Shown here: positions 50,845-59,253 of the stretch, one piece after another
Numbering within the stretch: position 1 is the first letter of the stretch
Layout of the letters: each line of letters begins with the position of its first letter
Translations under genes and position numbers: made by a program
Origin: Hymenobacter glacieicola
GTDB lineage: Bacteria > Bacteroidota > Bacteroidia > Cytophagales > Hymenobacteraceae
DNA: 64,000 bases
NCBI RefSeq assembly: GCF_014640315.1
Contig: NZ_BMGS01000009.1
Location: forward strand, 62,001-126,000
Direction: 5' to 3'
The notes under the pieces: model-generated
The model's input: only the letters and a program-made list of their open reading frames with translations
Told to the model about the DNA's origin: nothing
Database searches by the model: none

Positions 50845-53106
50845 ATGCGCGTACGTTCCCGGCTGGCGTTGCTGGCCCTCACGCTCCTTTCCTGCCTGCC
50901 CCCGGCCCGCGCCGACGAAGGCATGTGGCTACCCCTGCTGCTCAAGCAGCTCAACGAGGCCGACATGCAGAAAAAAGGCCTCAAGCTCACCGCCGAGCAG
51001 ATTTACTCCGTCAACCAGGGCAGCCTTAAGGATGCCGTGGTGCAGTTTGGCGGCGGCTGTACCGGCGAAATTATTTCGGACCAAGGCTTGCTGCTCACCA
51101 ACCACCACTGCGGCTACGGCCAGATTCAGAGCCACTCCTCCGTCGAGAAGGACTATCTGACCAAGGGCTACTGGGCCATGAGTCGGGACCAGGAACTGCC
51201 CAACCCTGGCCTCACGGCTACCTTTATTGTGCGCATGGAAGACGTGACGGGCCAGGTGCTGGCCGGCGTACCAACCACGGGCATTGTGGAGGCCGAGCGC
51301 GAGAAGCTGGTGCAGGTAAACAGCCAGCGCGTGGCCCAGGCCGCCGTGCAGGGCACCCACTACCAGGCCTTTGTGCGCCCTATGTTCAACGGCAATGAGT
51401 ACTACCTTTTCCTGACGGAGGTGTTCCAGGACATCCGGCTGGTGGGCGCGCCGCCGAGCAGCATCGGCAAGTTCGGGGGCGACACCGACAACTGGGCCTG
51501 GCCCCGCCACACCGGCGACTTCAGCATCTTCCGCATCTACGCCGGCCCCGACAACAAGCCCGCCCCCTATTCGCCTGATAACAAGCCCTTCAAGCCCCGG
51601 CACCACCTGCCCATTTCCCTCAGCGGCGTGCAGCCCGGCGACTTCACGCTGGTGTTTGGCTTTCCCGGCCGCACCAACGAATACCTGACCAGCTGGGGCG
51701 TGGATGAGGTGTATTCGCTGTCAAACCCCGCCAAAATAAAGGTGCGCGACGCCAAGCTGCGGGTGCTGGACGCCGACATGAAAGCCTCCGACAAGGTGCG
51801 CATTCAGTACGCGGCCAAGTACGCCAGCATTGCCAACTACTGGAAAAAGTGGATTGGCGAAACCCGCGGCCTCAAAAAGCTCGATGCCGTGCGCGTGAAG
51901 CAGCAGCAAGAGGCCACCTTCCAGAAGTGGGCTGAAAGCGGCGATGCCGCCCGCCGGGCGGCTTTTGCTGGCCTGCTGCCCGAGTTGCAAAAAAACTACA
52001 CTACCGCCCGCGACTATACCCTGGCCCGCGATTACGTGACGGAAGCCGCCCTCGGGGTGGAACTGGTCAGCTACGCCAACAGCCTGCTGCCTCTGCTGGA
52101 GCTGGCCGACAGGAAAGCTACTCCCGAAGAGCTGGCCGCCGCCGCCGAGAAAGCCAAGAAGGGCTCCGTGGGCTTCTTCCGCAACTACAGCGCCCCCACC
52201 GACCAGAAGGTGGCCGCGGCCCTGCTCCCCCTCTATGCCAACGGCACCCCGGCCGCCCTGCTGCCCGCCTACGTCAAAAACCTGCAGAAGCAGTACGCTA
52301 CCTCCGGCTGGTCGGCCTACGCAGCCCAGCTCTACGGCAAATCGCGCCTGACCAGTCAGGAATCGGCGTACGCGGTGCTGGATGAGGTGGCGAAGGGCAA
52401 CGTAACTACTCTGCGCCAAGACCCGGCCGTGCAGCTGGCCCAGGCCGTAGTGAGTACCTACCGCCAGCAGGTACTGCCCACCTACACCGCCGCCACCGAT
52501 AACATTGCCCTGCTCCAGCGCACCTACGTGGCCGGCCTGCGCCTGCAGCAGCCGGAGCGCAAGTTCTACCCCGATGCCAACTCCACCCTGCGCGTGGCCT
52601 ACGGCCAGGTAGCCGGCTACCAGCCCGCCGACGGCACGAAGTACGACTTCTACACTACCCTCGACGGCATCATGGAGAAGGCCGACCCCACCAACCCCGA
52701 GTTTGAAGTGCCCGCCCGCCTGGCCGAGCTGTACCAGAACAAGGATTTCGGCCCCTACGCCTACAAGGGCACCGTGCCCGTGGCCTTTATTGCTACCAAC
52801 CACACGACAGGGGGCAACTCCGGCTCGCCCGTCATCAACGGCCGCGGGGAGCTGATCGGTACCAACTTCGACCGCAACTGGGAAGGAACCATGTCCGACA
52901 TCATGTTCGACCCCGACCGGGTGCGCAACATCACCCTCGACGTGCGCTACATGCTGTTCGTGGTCGATAAATACGCCGGCGCCGGCCACCTCGTTAGGGA
53001 AATGACCCTCGTGGGTGGCCCCGGCAGTGAAGCCGCTACCCCCCACAACGGCAAGAAGCTGGAGAAGATCAAAGTGAAGCGCAAGCCGGCCAAGGAAAAG
53101 GCATAG
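50845..53106 (+). CDS. S46-family dipeptidyl-peptidase, DPP11-like
   Basis: From ATG 50845 (753 residues) a signal peptide ends near residue 23 (LLSCLPPARA). The catalytic His is in TNHHCGYG (~88), the Asp is in NWAWPRHTGDF, and Ser659 lies in GGNSGSPVINGRG. Arg677, 18 residues after the Ser, is at the position that in Porphyromonas DPP11 is Arg and dictates Asp/Glu specificity, while DPP7 has Gly. So an acidic-residue-specific dipeptidyl-peptidase in the periplasm is inferred. Length fits the family. It is consistent with peptide and amino-acid use. Confidence 0.93.
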   Translation: MRVRSRLALLALTLLSCLPPARADEGMWLPLLLKQLNEADMQKKGLKLTAEQIYSVNQGSLKDAVVQFGGGCTGEIISDQGLLLTNHHCGYGQIQSHSSVEKDYLTKGYWAMSRDQELPNPGLTATFIVRMEDVTGQVLAGVPTTGIVEAEREKLVQVNSQRVAQAAVQGTHYQAFVRPMFNGNEYYLFLTEVFQDIRLVGAPPSSIGKFGGDTDNWAWPRHTGDFSIFRIYAGPDNKPAPYSPDNKPFKPRHHLPISLSGVQPGDFTLVFGFPGRTNEYLTSWGVDEVYSLSNPAKIKVRDAKLRVLDADMKASDKVRIQYAAKYASIANYWKKWIGETRGLKKLDAVRVKQQQEATFQKWAESGDAARRAAFAGLLPELQKNYTTARDYTLARDYVTEAALGVELVSYANSLLPLLELADRKATPEELAAAAEKAKKGSVGFFRNYSAPTDQKVAAALLPLYANGTPAALLPAYVKNLQKQYATSGWSAYAAQLYGKSRLTSQESAYAVLDEVAKGNVTTLRQDPAVQLAQAVVSTYRQQVLPTYTAATDNIALLQRTYVAGLRLQQPERKFYPDANSTLRVAYGQVAGYQPADGTKYDFYTTLDGIMEKADPTNPEFEVPARLAELYQNKDFGPYAYKGTVPVAFIATNHTTGGNSGSPVINGRGELIGTNFDRNWEGTMSDIMFDPDRVRNITLDVRYMLFVVDKYAGAGHLVREMTLVGGPGSEAATPHNGKKLEKIKVKRKPAKEKA

Positions 53107-53137
53107 TCAAGTTTAGGCTTATACAAAGCATGTCAAG

Positions 53138-53168
53138 AACACCCGCTACCTTGCTGTTAGCGGGTGTT
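53138..53168 (+). terminator. Terminator of the S46 peptidase gene
   Basis: A perfect 11-bp stem AACACCCGCTA with a 9-base loop and a T run. Confidence 0.8.
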
Positions 53169-53236
53169 TTTTATGCAGCCAGTTCTATCCTCTGCATTTC
53201 CTTTCACCAATATATTTTGCCCTTCTTCTATTAGCT

Positions 53237-53833
53237 ATGAAAACAATCTTCGTCGCACTATCTCTACTTACCTTCTTGACATTTCCCGGCTTTGGGCAGA
53301 AACTACTAGGGGCAGGCGGCTATACCCGTGTAGGCGAGAAGTCCTTTACCGGCGCTCCTGCCGCTGGGGTGCACGTTGTACTACCGCTGGGCCGCCGGCT
53401 AGTGGTTGGTATCGGTTCTACCATTGCCCGCAACCACCAGCCCTATCAGGAGTTTGTCCCCGACTTTGATTTTACGGGCGGCGGGCGGACCATTACTGAG
53501 TACCATAATTTTCTGTACTCCATTCAGGTTTTATTGGCGCCCCGATTGAAACTGGGGCCGCGGCTTGAGGCCGTGCTAGGACCAAGTGCCGGCCTGTACG
53601 TGGTGGGCTCTCGCGAGCGGACCGATGAAGTACGGGCAGGCTTTGGGCTATGGTCAGGCCTGACCTACCAGCAGCTGTGGGGTAGCCGATTTAATTTGGA
53701 GGTGTTGTTTCATCCGCGAATGTTACGGCCCAACCTGCAGGTTGAGGATGCCAGTTTTCGATTTGATGGACAGCAGTTGTTTGTCTGGGATGCTCAACTG
53801 GGCATATCCTACAATCTGCGAAAGCAACCGTAG
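53237..53833 (+). CDS. Exported protein, probable outer-membrane beta-barrel
   Basis: This 198-residue protein has a signal peptide (MKTIFVALSLLTFLTFPGFG) followed by alternating hydrophobic/polar strands (for example VVLPLGRRLVVGIGS and LEAVLGPSAGLYVVGS) ending in WDAQLGISYNLRK. The pattern is that of small Bacteroidota outer-membrane barrels. No function is assigned. The next gene starts 32 bases later. Confidence 0.75.
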   Translation: MKTIFVALSLLTFLTFPGFGQKLLGAGGYTRVGEKSFTGAPAAGVHVVLPLGRRLVVGIGSTIARNHQPYQEFVPDFDFTGGGRTITEYHNFLYSIQVLLAPRLKLGPRLEAVLGPSAGLYVVGSRERTDEVRAGFGLWSGLTYQQLWGSRFNLEVLFHPRMLRPNLQVEDASFRFDGQQLFVWDAQLGISYNLRKQP

Positions 53834-53865
53834 CTTTAAGCGCCTTCTATATTTTCCTGCCTTCC

Positions 53866-55140
53866 GTGCGCCTCCCTCTCCTCATCAGCCTACTTTTCCC
53901 TGGCCTGACCTCCTTGGCCCAACCATCCGCGCCAACGCCTACCCCCGCCCTGCTGCTCCGCCCCGCGGCCGTCTTCGATGGCGAAACCCTGCACCCCGGC
54001 TGGGCCGTGCTAACGGAAGGTGACAAAATCAAAGCCGTGGGGCCGGCCGCCCAGCTCCCGGCCCCGGCCGGGGCGCGCACCGTGGAGCTGCCGGGCCTGA
54101 CCTTGCTACCGGGGCTCATTGAAGGCCACAGCCATCTGCTGCTGCACCCCTACAACGAAACCAGCTGGAACGACCAGGTGCTGCAGGAATCGGAAGCGTT
54201 GCGGGTGGCCCGCGCCACGGCCCACGCCCGCGCCACGCTCGAAGCCGGCTTCACTACCGTCCGCGACCTGGGCAGCGAGGGCGCGGGCTACGCCGATGTG
54301 GGCCTGAAGCAAGCCATTGACCGGGGCCTGATTCCGGGGCCGCGCATGGTGGTAGCTACCCGGGCGCTGGTGGCTACCGGCTCCTACGGGCCCAAGCTGG
54401 CGGCCGGCTTTGTGGTGCCCCAGGGCGCCCAGGAGGCCGACGGGGTGGACGGCATTATCCGGGCCGTGCGGGAGCAGATTGGCCGGGGCGCCGATGTCAT
54501 CAAGGTGTACGCCGACTACCGCTGGGGCGCCAACGAGCCCAGCCGCCCTACCTTTACCCAAGACGAGCTAAACCTGATTGTGCAAACCGCCCGCAGCTCC
54601 GGCCGCCCCGTGGTGGCCCACGCCAGCACGCCCGAGGGCATGCGCCGGGCCACCCTGGCCGGCGTACAGACCATTGAACACGGCGACGCGGGCACCCCCG
54701 AAGTCTTTAAGCTGATGAAGCAGCGCGGGGTAGCCCTCTGCCCTACCGTCGCGGCTGGCGACGCTACCTCCCGGTACCGCGGCTGGCGCAAAGGCCAGGA
54801 CCCGGAGCCGGAGCGCATCCAGCAGAAAAAGCAAACTATGAAAGCGGCCCTGCAAAGCGGCGTGGACCTGGCCTACGGTGGCGACGTAGGCGTGTTCGCC
54901 CACGGCGACAACCTGCGCGAGGCCGAGCTGCTAATTCAGGAATACGGCTTTACCAGCCTTCAAACCCTGCGCGGCTTCACCGCCGGTAACGCCCGCATCT
55001 TCCAGCTCCCCGACCGGGGCCGCATCCAGCCCGGTTTGCTCGCGGACCTCGTTGCCGTCGCCGGCGACCCTACGAAGGATATCAAGACCCTACGGCAGGT
55101 ACGGTTGGTAGTCAAAGGCGGGGTGGTGGTGAAAGAATAA
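53866..55140 (+). CDS. Exported amidohydrolase-family enzyme
   Basis: From GTG 53866 the protein has 424 residues with a signal peptide (RLPLLISLLFPGLTSLAQ). Metal-binding motifs are GLIEGHSHLLLH (HxH), a carboxylated-Lys-type region VIKVYADYRW, VVAHAST (His) and LAYGGDVG (Asp). The family includes imidazolonepropionase- and dipeptidase-like enzymes. Substrate unknown. The preceding beta-barrel gene is 32 bases away and could share a transcript. Confidence 0.92.
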   Translation: MRLPLLISLLFPGLTSLAQPSAPTPTPALLLRPAAVFDGETLHPGWAVLTEGDKIKAVGPAAQLPAPAGARTVELPGLTLLPGLIEGHSHLLLHPYNETSWNDQVLQESEALRVARATAHARATLEAGFTTVRDLGSEGAGYADVGLKQAIDRGLIPGPRMVVATRALVATGSYGPKLAAGFVVPQGAQEADGVDGIIRAVREQIGRGADVIKVYADYRWGANEPSRPTFTQDELNLIVQTARSSGRPVVAHASTPEGMRRATLAGVQTIEHGDAGTPEVFKLMKQRGVALCPTVAAGDATSRYRGWRKGQDPEPERIQQKKQTMKAALQSGVDLAYGGDVGVFAHGDNLREAELLIQEYGFTSLQTLRGFTAGNARIFQLPDRGRIQPGLLADLVAVAGDPTKDIKTLRQVRLVVKGGVVVKE

Positions 55141-55185
55141 GACTAAACGGATTTGAGATTGTCCGGATTTTGGTGGCGACTTTGT

Positions 55186-55218
55186 ACGTCATGCTTCGGC
55201 TCCGCCTTGGCATGACGT
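55186..55218. repeat. Imperfect inverted repeat in a convergent gap
   Basis: ACGTCATGC pairs with GCATGACGT around a 15-base centre. It may be a terminator-like or small dispersed element between the amidohydrolase and GT2 genes. Confidence 0.35.
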
Positions 55219-55295
55219 TCTTGATAGGATATGGGAACAGAAGCCGAATTCGTGACCAGAATCCGCGAAATCTTTTGGTCCGCTTAGCCTGCGCT

Positions 55296-56054
55296 TTACG
55301 GCCGCTCAATCCCTAGTGCCTGCAGTTGCCCGGCGTACTTGTCGTAAATCACCCGCAGGTCCTGGCTGTGCTTGTCGGCATCAACGCCGATGCTGACGTT
55401 GCTGGTGTGAAAACGGTGCAAGTGGCTGAGGTGGGGGCAGATAACGGGCTGGTGGCCGGCCAGCAGGAAGCGCACATACAGGTCCAGGTCCTCGGCCATT
55501 TCAATCTGTTCGTCGTAGCCGCCTACCTCCTCAAAAAGCTGGCGGCTGTAGCACACGTTGCCCTGAATGAAGTGCTCGGCCCGAAAAATGGCGCGCAGCA
55601 TATCGGTCGGCGAGTCGAACTTCCAGGCGTAGTAGTCTTCATTGGGCAGGTAGCGCCGGTCCTGGTCAACGCGCAGGAAGTCGGCTACCAGCCAGGGGCG
55701 GCCGGGATGTTGCTGAATCTGGTCGGCGTAGTGATACAGAGCCCGTTGCAGCAGGATGTCGTCGTCGTCGAGGGGTACAATCCAGCTGTCGGCGGGGGCA
55801 TCCTGGCGGATCAGCAGGTTGCGGGCGGGGCCGGGCAGCAACTTGTGGGGCTGGCTGCGGACCCGCAGCGGAATGCCATCCTGGGTGGCCGCCTGGCGCA
55901 GCCACTCGGCCGAGTCGTCGGTGGAGGCGTTTTCGCAGATGAGGTGGTCAAAGGAAAAATCCAGGGGCGCCGAAACGGAGGCACGCACGCTGGCTACCGC
56001 CTCGGGCAGAAAGTCGCGGCGGTTGTGGGTCGGGGTAATGACAGAGAAATGCAT
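55296..56054 (-). CDS. Glycosyltransferase family 2 protein
   Basis: This 252-residue protein has a GT-A fold start (FSVITPTHNRRDFLPEAV) and a DxD-type acidic cluster (VPLDDDDILL, ~residue 95), followed by a typical acceptor-binding half. It would transfer a sugar from a nucleotide donor to a polysaccharide or lipid. No neighbouring polysaccharide cluster is seen, so the product is unknown. Confidence 0.92.
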   Translation of the reverse strand: MHFSVITPTHNRRDFLPEAVASVRASVSAPLDFSFDHLICENASTDDSAEWLRQAATQDGIPLRVRSQPHKLLPGPARNLLIRQDAPADSWIVPLDDDDILLQRALYHYADQIQQHPGRPWLVADFLRVDQDRRYLPNEDYYAWKFDSPTDMLRAIFRAEHFIQGNVCYSRQLFEEVGGYDEQIEMAEDLDLYVRFLLAGHQPVICPHLSHLHRFHTSNVSIGVDADKHSQDLRVIYDKYAGQLQALGIERP

Positions 56055-56152
56055 GCTCCCTATTCTGGTACCAGCCGAAAAAAGTTGCAGCGGCTCTTCC
56101 CTCCAACCTTCGGGCAGCCGGTGGCGTTATGGCCGTGTCTGCTTCTTGTTTC

Positions 56153-56452
56153 ATGGCCAAATTTGTCGTTACGCTACGCCTCCCCGATGTTTTTGATGAG
56201 GATTTTATTGCCCTTATCCCGCGCCATCGTGCCTTTATTAACCAGTTAATCGAGGAAAACATCGTGGAGTCTTACGCCATCAGCGCCGACCGCACCCGGG
56301 GCTGGGTCACCATGAACGGGCAGAACGCGGCCACCGTTCGGGCCGTGGTGGAGCGCTTTCCTCTTTACCAGTTTCTGCGTGAAATCGAAATTGACGAGCT
56401 ATTTGTCTTCGACAGCACCGCCAGCCGCTTTCCCCGCATCAGTCTCAATTAA
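56153..56452 (+). CDS. Small protein, muconolactone-isomerase-like fold candidate
   Basis: ATG 56153 (MAKFVVTLRLPDVFDEDFIA) gives 99 residues. An earlier ATG at 56129 is also in frame. Central charged segments (IDELFVFDSTASRFP near the end) and the length resemble small ferredoxin-like or YCII/muconolactone-isomerase-like proteins, but this is only a fold-level guess. Function unknown. Confidence 0.7.
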   Translation: MAKFVVTLRLPDVFDEDFIALIPRHRAFINQLIEENIVESYAISADRTRGWVTMNGQNAATVRAVVERFPLYQFLREIEIDELFVFDSTASRFPRISLN

Positions 56453-56500
56453 GTGAGTTGGTGATAAAGTGAGTTAGGTAGTATGGGAAACTGTCTGTCC

Positions 56501-56592
56501 TCCGGAGCCCAGCGAAGGACCTTATGATAGCTAAACGACCGACGAAATAACGTCTTGTTCAGGTATCATAAGGTCTTCCGCTGGGCTCCGGA
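56501..56592. repeat. Large inverted repeat
   Basis: Arms 56501-56529 and 56564-56592 pair over 29 bases with two mismatches, around a 34-base loop. The arms begin TCCGGAGCCCAGCG. It is larger than a normal terminator and may be a dispersed non-autonomous element or a structured RNA or terminator region. Confidence 0.6.
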
Positions 56593-56734
56593 TGATGGGC
56601 TTTTCTTTAGTTTACTTTATCCATTCCTAAGCTCATCTTTTCACCAATTCGCCTATCTATCCCTCTATTTCTTCCGGCTTGATTTCTGCTAACCGGCATG
56701 TACCTTTCTATCTGATTCCCACTTTACTTTCTGC

Positions 56735-57583
56735 ATGATTCGTACTTTCCGACTTCTCACGATTGCCGGGCTGGCCCTCAGCAGCATGGCAGCCGTACCC
56801 GCCGACGCCAAGCTCACTACGGAACAGCTTATTGCCCGCCTCTCCACTTCCATCGAAAACCTAAAAACCCTGCGCTGCAATGTGCGCGCCCAGGAGCGGA
56901 TTGAAGGTAGCTACCAACAGGCTCGCACCAGCATGAAAATGGCCTTCAAGCCCTATAAAGTGTATTTGCGCAACCAGAAGGGCATTGAAGTGCTCTACGT
57001 GACGGGCCAGAACGACGGCGACGCCTGGGTGTACCCCAACAGCTTCCCCTACGTCACCGTCAGCCTCGACCCGCTGGGGGCCCTGATGCGTAAAACCCAG
57101 CACCACAGCGTGCTCGACGCAGGGTACGGCACCATTGCCGAGCTGCTGCGCGGCTCCAGCCAGCGCGTCGACCACAGCTTCGAGAAAAGCTTCCGCTACG
57201 CCGGCGACACGACCGTGCAGGGCCGCCCGGCCCACATCCTGCGCGCCGACTATCCCCAGTTTCGCTACGTAACCTACAAGCCCGCCAAAACGGAAACCGT
57301 GGCGTCCATTGCCGACCGCTTCGGCTGCGGCGAATACCGGATTCTGGAGCGCAACGGTTTGGCCCCCGGCGCTACCGTACCGGCCGGCCGCGCCCTGCAA
57401 GTGCCCAACGCCTACGGCCGCCGCGTCATCATTGCCGTGGATCAGAAGCTGACCCTACCTCTTGTGATTCAGGTAAACGACGATAAAGGGCTGTTCGAGA
57501 AGTTTGAGTTCAGCGACATCGTGGCCAACCAGCCCATTCCGGCCCAGGAGTTCACGAAAGACTTTAAAGGGTACAAACTTTAA
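56735..57583 (+). CDS. DUF1571 protein with internal LysM-like segment
   Basis: This 282-residue protein has a signal peptide (MIRTFRLLTIAGLALSSMAA). The DUF1571 core includes TLRCNVRAQERIEGSY, VSLDPLGALMRKTQHHSVLD and the end LTLPLVIQVNDDKGLFEKFEF. A LysM-like stretch lies inserted in the C-terminal half (VASIADRFGCGEYRILERNG, AGRALQVP; residues ~188-230). LysM normally binds peptidoglycan or chitin. The stop codon TAA is also the first three bases of repeat copy B. Confidence 0.87.
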   Translation: MIRTFRLLTIAGLALSSMAAVPADAKLTTEQLIARLSTSIENLKTLRCNVRAQERIEGSYQQARTSMKMAFKPYKVYLRNQKGIEVLYVTGQNDGDAWVYPNSFPYVTVSLDPLGALMRKTQHHSVLDAGYGTIAELLRGSSQRVDHSFEKSFRYAGDTTVQGRPAHILRADYPQFRYVTYKPAKTETVASIADRFGCGEYRILERNGLAPGATVPAGRALQVPNAYGRRVIIAVDQKLTLPLVIQVNDDKGLFEKFEFSDIVANQPIPAQEFTKDFKGYKL

Positions 57584-57628
57584 TCACGGATTTAGACGGA
57601 TTTCTCGGATTACACGGATTCGTTCGGA
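57581..57628 (+). repeat. Dispersed repeat, copy B, left side of the GxxExxY cassette
   Basis: Starts with the TAA stop of the upstream gene: TAATCACGGATTTAGACGG. It continues to GGATTCGTTCGGA. It matches inverted copy C at 58103-58151 over about 47 bases with one difference. Confidence 0.9.
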
Positions 57629-57648
57629 GAATTTACTAAATACTAGCT

Positions 57649-58032
57649 ATGCTGATTGGAAATGCGCAGAGCGACTTAACCAGAACAATTATTGGCTGCG
57701 CTATGCGCGTACATACGGCACTTGGTAATGGATTTCCTGAAATCATTTATCAGCGCAGTTTAGCTATTGAGTTTGAGAAAAATAATATAGTGTTCGAACA
57801 AGAAATTCATTTGCCAGTCTATTATTTGGACAGTGAAGTAGGAGCCCGACGCGTAGATTTCTTGGTCGAAAAACAAGTAGTGGTTGAGTTAAAAGCGTTA
57901 GTTGAGATAACGCCTCTTCATTACGCTCAAATTAGAAACTACCTAAAAGCATACCGCCTGGAAGTAGGGCTCTTACTCAATTTTGGTGAAGCCAGCCTAA
58001 AGTATAAACGATTCCTACGCTCTTCTCCGTAA
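57649..58032 (+). CDS. GxxExxY-family protein
   Basis: This 127-residue protein contains the family signature GNGFPEIIYQRSLAIEF (G-F-P-E-I-I-Y). It also has RRVDFLVEKQVVVELKAL, an E-x-K/nuclease-like core that relates the family to PD-(D/E)XK nucleases. Nuclease activity is inferred, not shown. It is visibly AT-richer than its neighbours and is flanked by inverted repeats B and C, which end exactly at the adjoining genes' stop codons. A terminator follows at 58042. It probably acts as a mobile or repeat-associated gene. Confidence 0.88.
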   Translation: MLIGNAQSDLTRTIIGCAMRVHTALGNGFPEIIYQRSLAIEFEKNNIVFEQEIHLPVYYLDSEVGARRVDFLVEKQVVVELKALVEITPLHYAQIRNYLKAYRLEVGLLLNFGEASLKYKRFLRSSP

Positions 58033-58041
58033 TACACTATC

Positions 58042-58079
58042 ACAAAAAAGCTCCTGAATAATTTCAGGAGCTTTTTTGT
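58042..58079 (+). terminator. Terminator of the GxxExxY gene
   Basis: A perfect 17-bp stem ACAAAAAAGCTCCTGAA with a 4-base loop and a T run. Confidence 0.9.
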
Positions 58080-58102
58080 ATCAGGCACTTCCTCACAAAC
58101 AA

Positions 58103-58151
58103 TCCGAACGAATCCGTGTAATCCAAGAAATCCGTCTAAATCCGTGATTTA
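58103..58151 (-). repeat. Dispersed repeat, copy C, right side of the GxxExxY cassette
   Basis: Inverted relative to copies A and B. Read on the minus strand, it begins at TAA, the stop codon of the 2,4-dienoyl-CoA reductase gene (58149-58151), then ATCACGGATTTAGACGG and on to GGATTCGTTCGGA. Confidence 0.9.
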
Positions 58152-59030
58152 GCGGCGCATGGTTTTTTCGATATGGTCCCACATGTCGGGAGTTAGGAGT
58201 TCGAGCTTGTTGAACTCGCCGGCTCCGTTCAGCCACTCGCCTCCGTCCAGGGTTACTACCTCCCCGTTCATGTAGGCGGCAAAGTCAGACACCATGTAGG
58301 CGGCCAGGTTGGCCAGCTCCTGGTGGTTGCCCACGCGCTTGAGGGGTACGGAAGCAGCGGGGTCGAGCTTCGAGGCCAGGGGCTCGGGGAACAGGCGGCT
58401 CCAGGCGCCTTCCGTCGGGAACGGGCCAGGGGCAATGGCGTTGGAACGGATGCCGTACTTGGCCCACTCCACGGCCAGGGAGCGGGTCAGGGCCAATACC
58501 CCGGCTTTGGCCGCCGCCGACGGCACCACAAACGCCGAGCCGACGGAGGCGTAGGTAGTCACAATGTTGAGGATGGTACCGGGCTTCTTTTCAGCAATCC
58601 AGCGCTTGCCAAACGCCAGCGTGCAATTGTAGGAGCCCTTCAGCACAATGTCTACAATAACGTCGAAAGCCTTGTGGCTCAGGCGCTCCGTAGGGCTGAT
58701 GAAGTTGCCGGCCGCGTTGTTGAGCAGCACATCTACCCCGCCAAACGTGTTGATGGTTTTCTGCAGTAGGGCTTCTACTTCGTCGTACTTGCGTACGTCG
58801 CACTGCACGGCCAGTACGCTCTGGTTGCCAGTTTGCTGGCGCAGCTCCTCGGCCGTTTTTTCCAGCACCTCCAGCTTACGGGAGCTGATAACGACGTTGG
58901 CGCCCAGCTGCAAAAAATACGTAGTCATGGCGCGGCCAAGGCCGGTGCCGCCGCCCGTCACGACGATGGTTTTGCCCTGCAGGGCGTTGTCGCGGAGCAT
59001 GGGCTGGGCGTAAGGATGCGAAGCAGACAT
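58149..59030 (-). CDS. 2,4-dienoyl-CoA reductase-like SDR
   Basis: This 293-residue SDR has nucleotide motif TGGGTGLG and NNAAGNFISPTE. The usual YxxxK is replaced by SAAAK, and a Tyr lies slightly upstream (TTYASVGSAFVVPS). This is the arrangement of bacterial/peroxisomal 2,4-dienoyl-CoA reductases, as in human DECR1 (family knowledge). It reduces 2,4-dienoyl-CoA during unsaturated fatty-acid beta-oxidation. The stop codon is shared with repeat copy C. Confidence 0.9.
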   Translation of the reverse strand: MSASHPYAQPMLRDNALQGKTIVVTGGGTGLGRAMTTYFLQLGANVVISSRKLEVLEKTAEELRQQTGNQSVLAVQCDVRKYDEVEALLQKTINTFGGVDVLLNNAAGNFISPTERLSHKAFDVIVDIVLKGSYNCTLAFGKRWIAEKKPGTILNIVTTYASVGSAFVVPSAAAKAGVLALTRSLAVEWAKYGIRSNAIAPGPFPTEGAWSRLFPEPLASKLDPAASVPLKRVGNHQELANLAAYMVSDFAAYMNGEVVTLDGGEWLNGAGEFNKLELLTPDMWDHIEKTMRR

Positions 59031-59253
59031 GAGAAAAGGTGGGAATGATGAGGTAAAAAATTAGGGCAGCCCGCGGGCTACGGCCCGCAAGAACGGTATT
59101 TCTGCAGTGGCTTTGTCTTTCTATAGGCTAGCCTAATTAGCGTATTGCTCAGGAGGCAGGTGCACTCAAAGGCCAAACTGGTACTACCTACGTCCCGAAA
59201 TAGCACTTTGCTCTGACTTGCCCGCGAAAGATTTTTTACCACCTTTACCCCGC

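Noticed and set aside
51721..53046. Minus-strand frame inside the S46 peptidase
   Set aside because: Antisense shadow with Gly/Val-rich composition.
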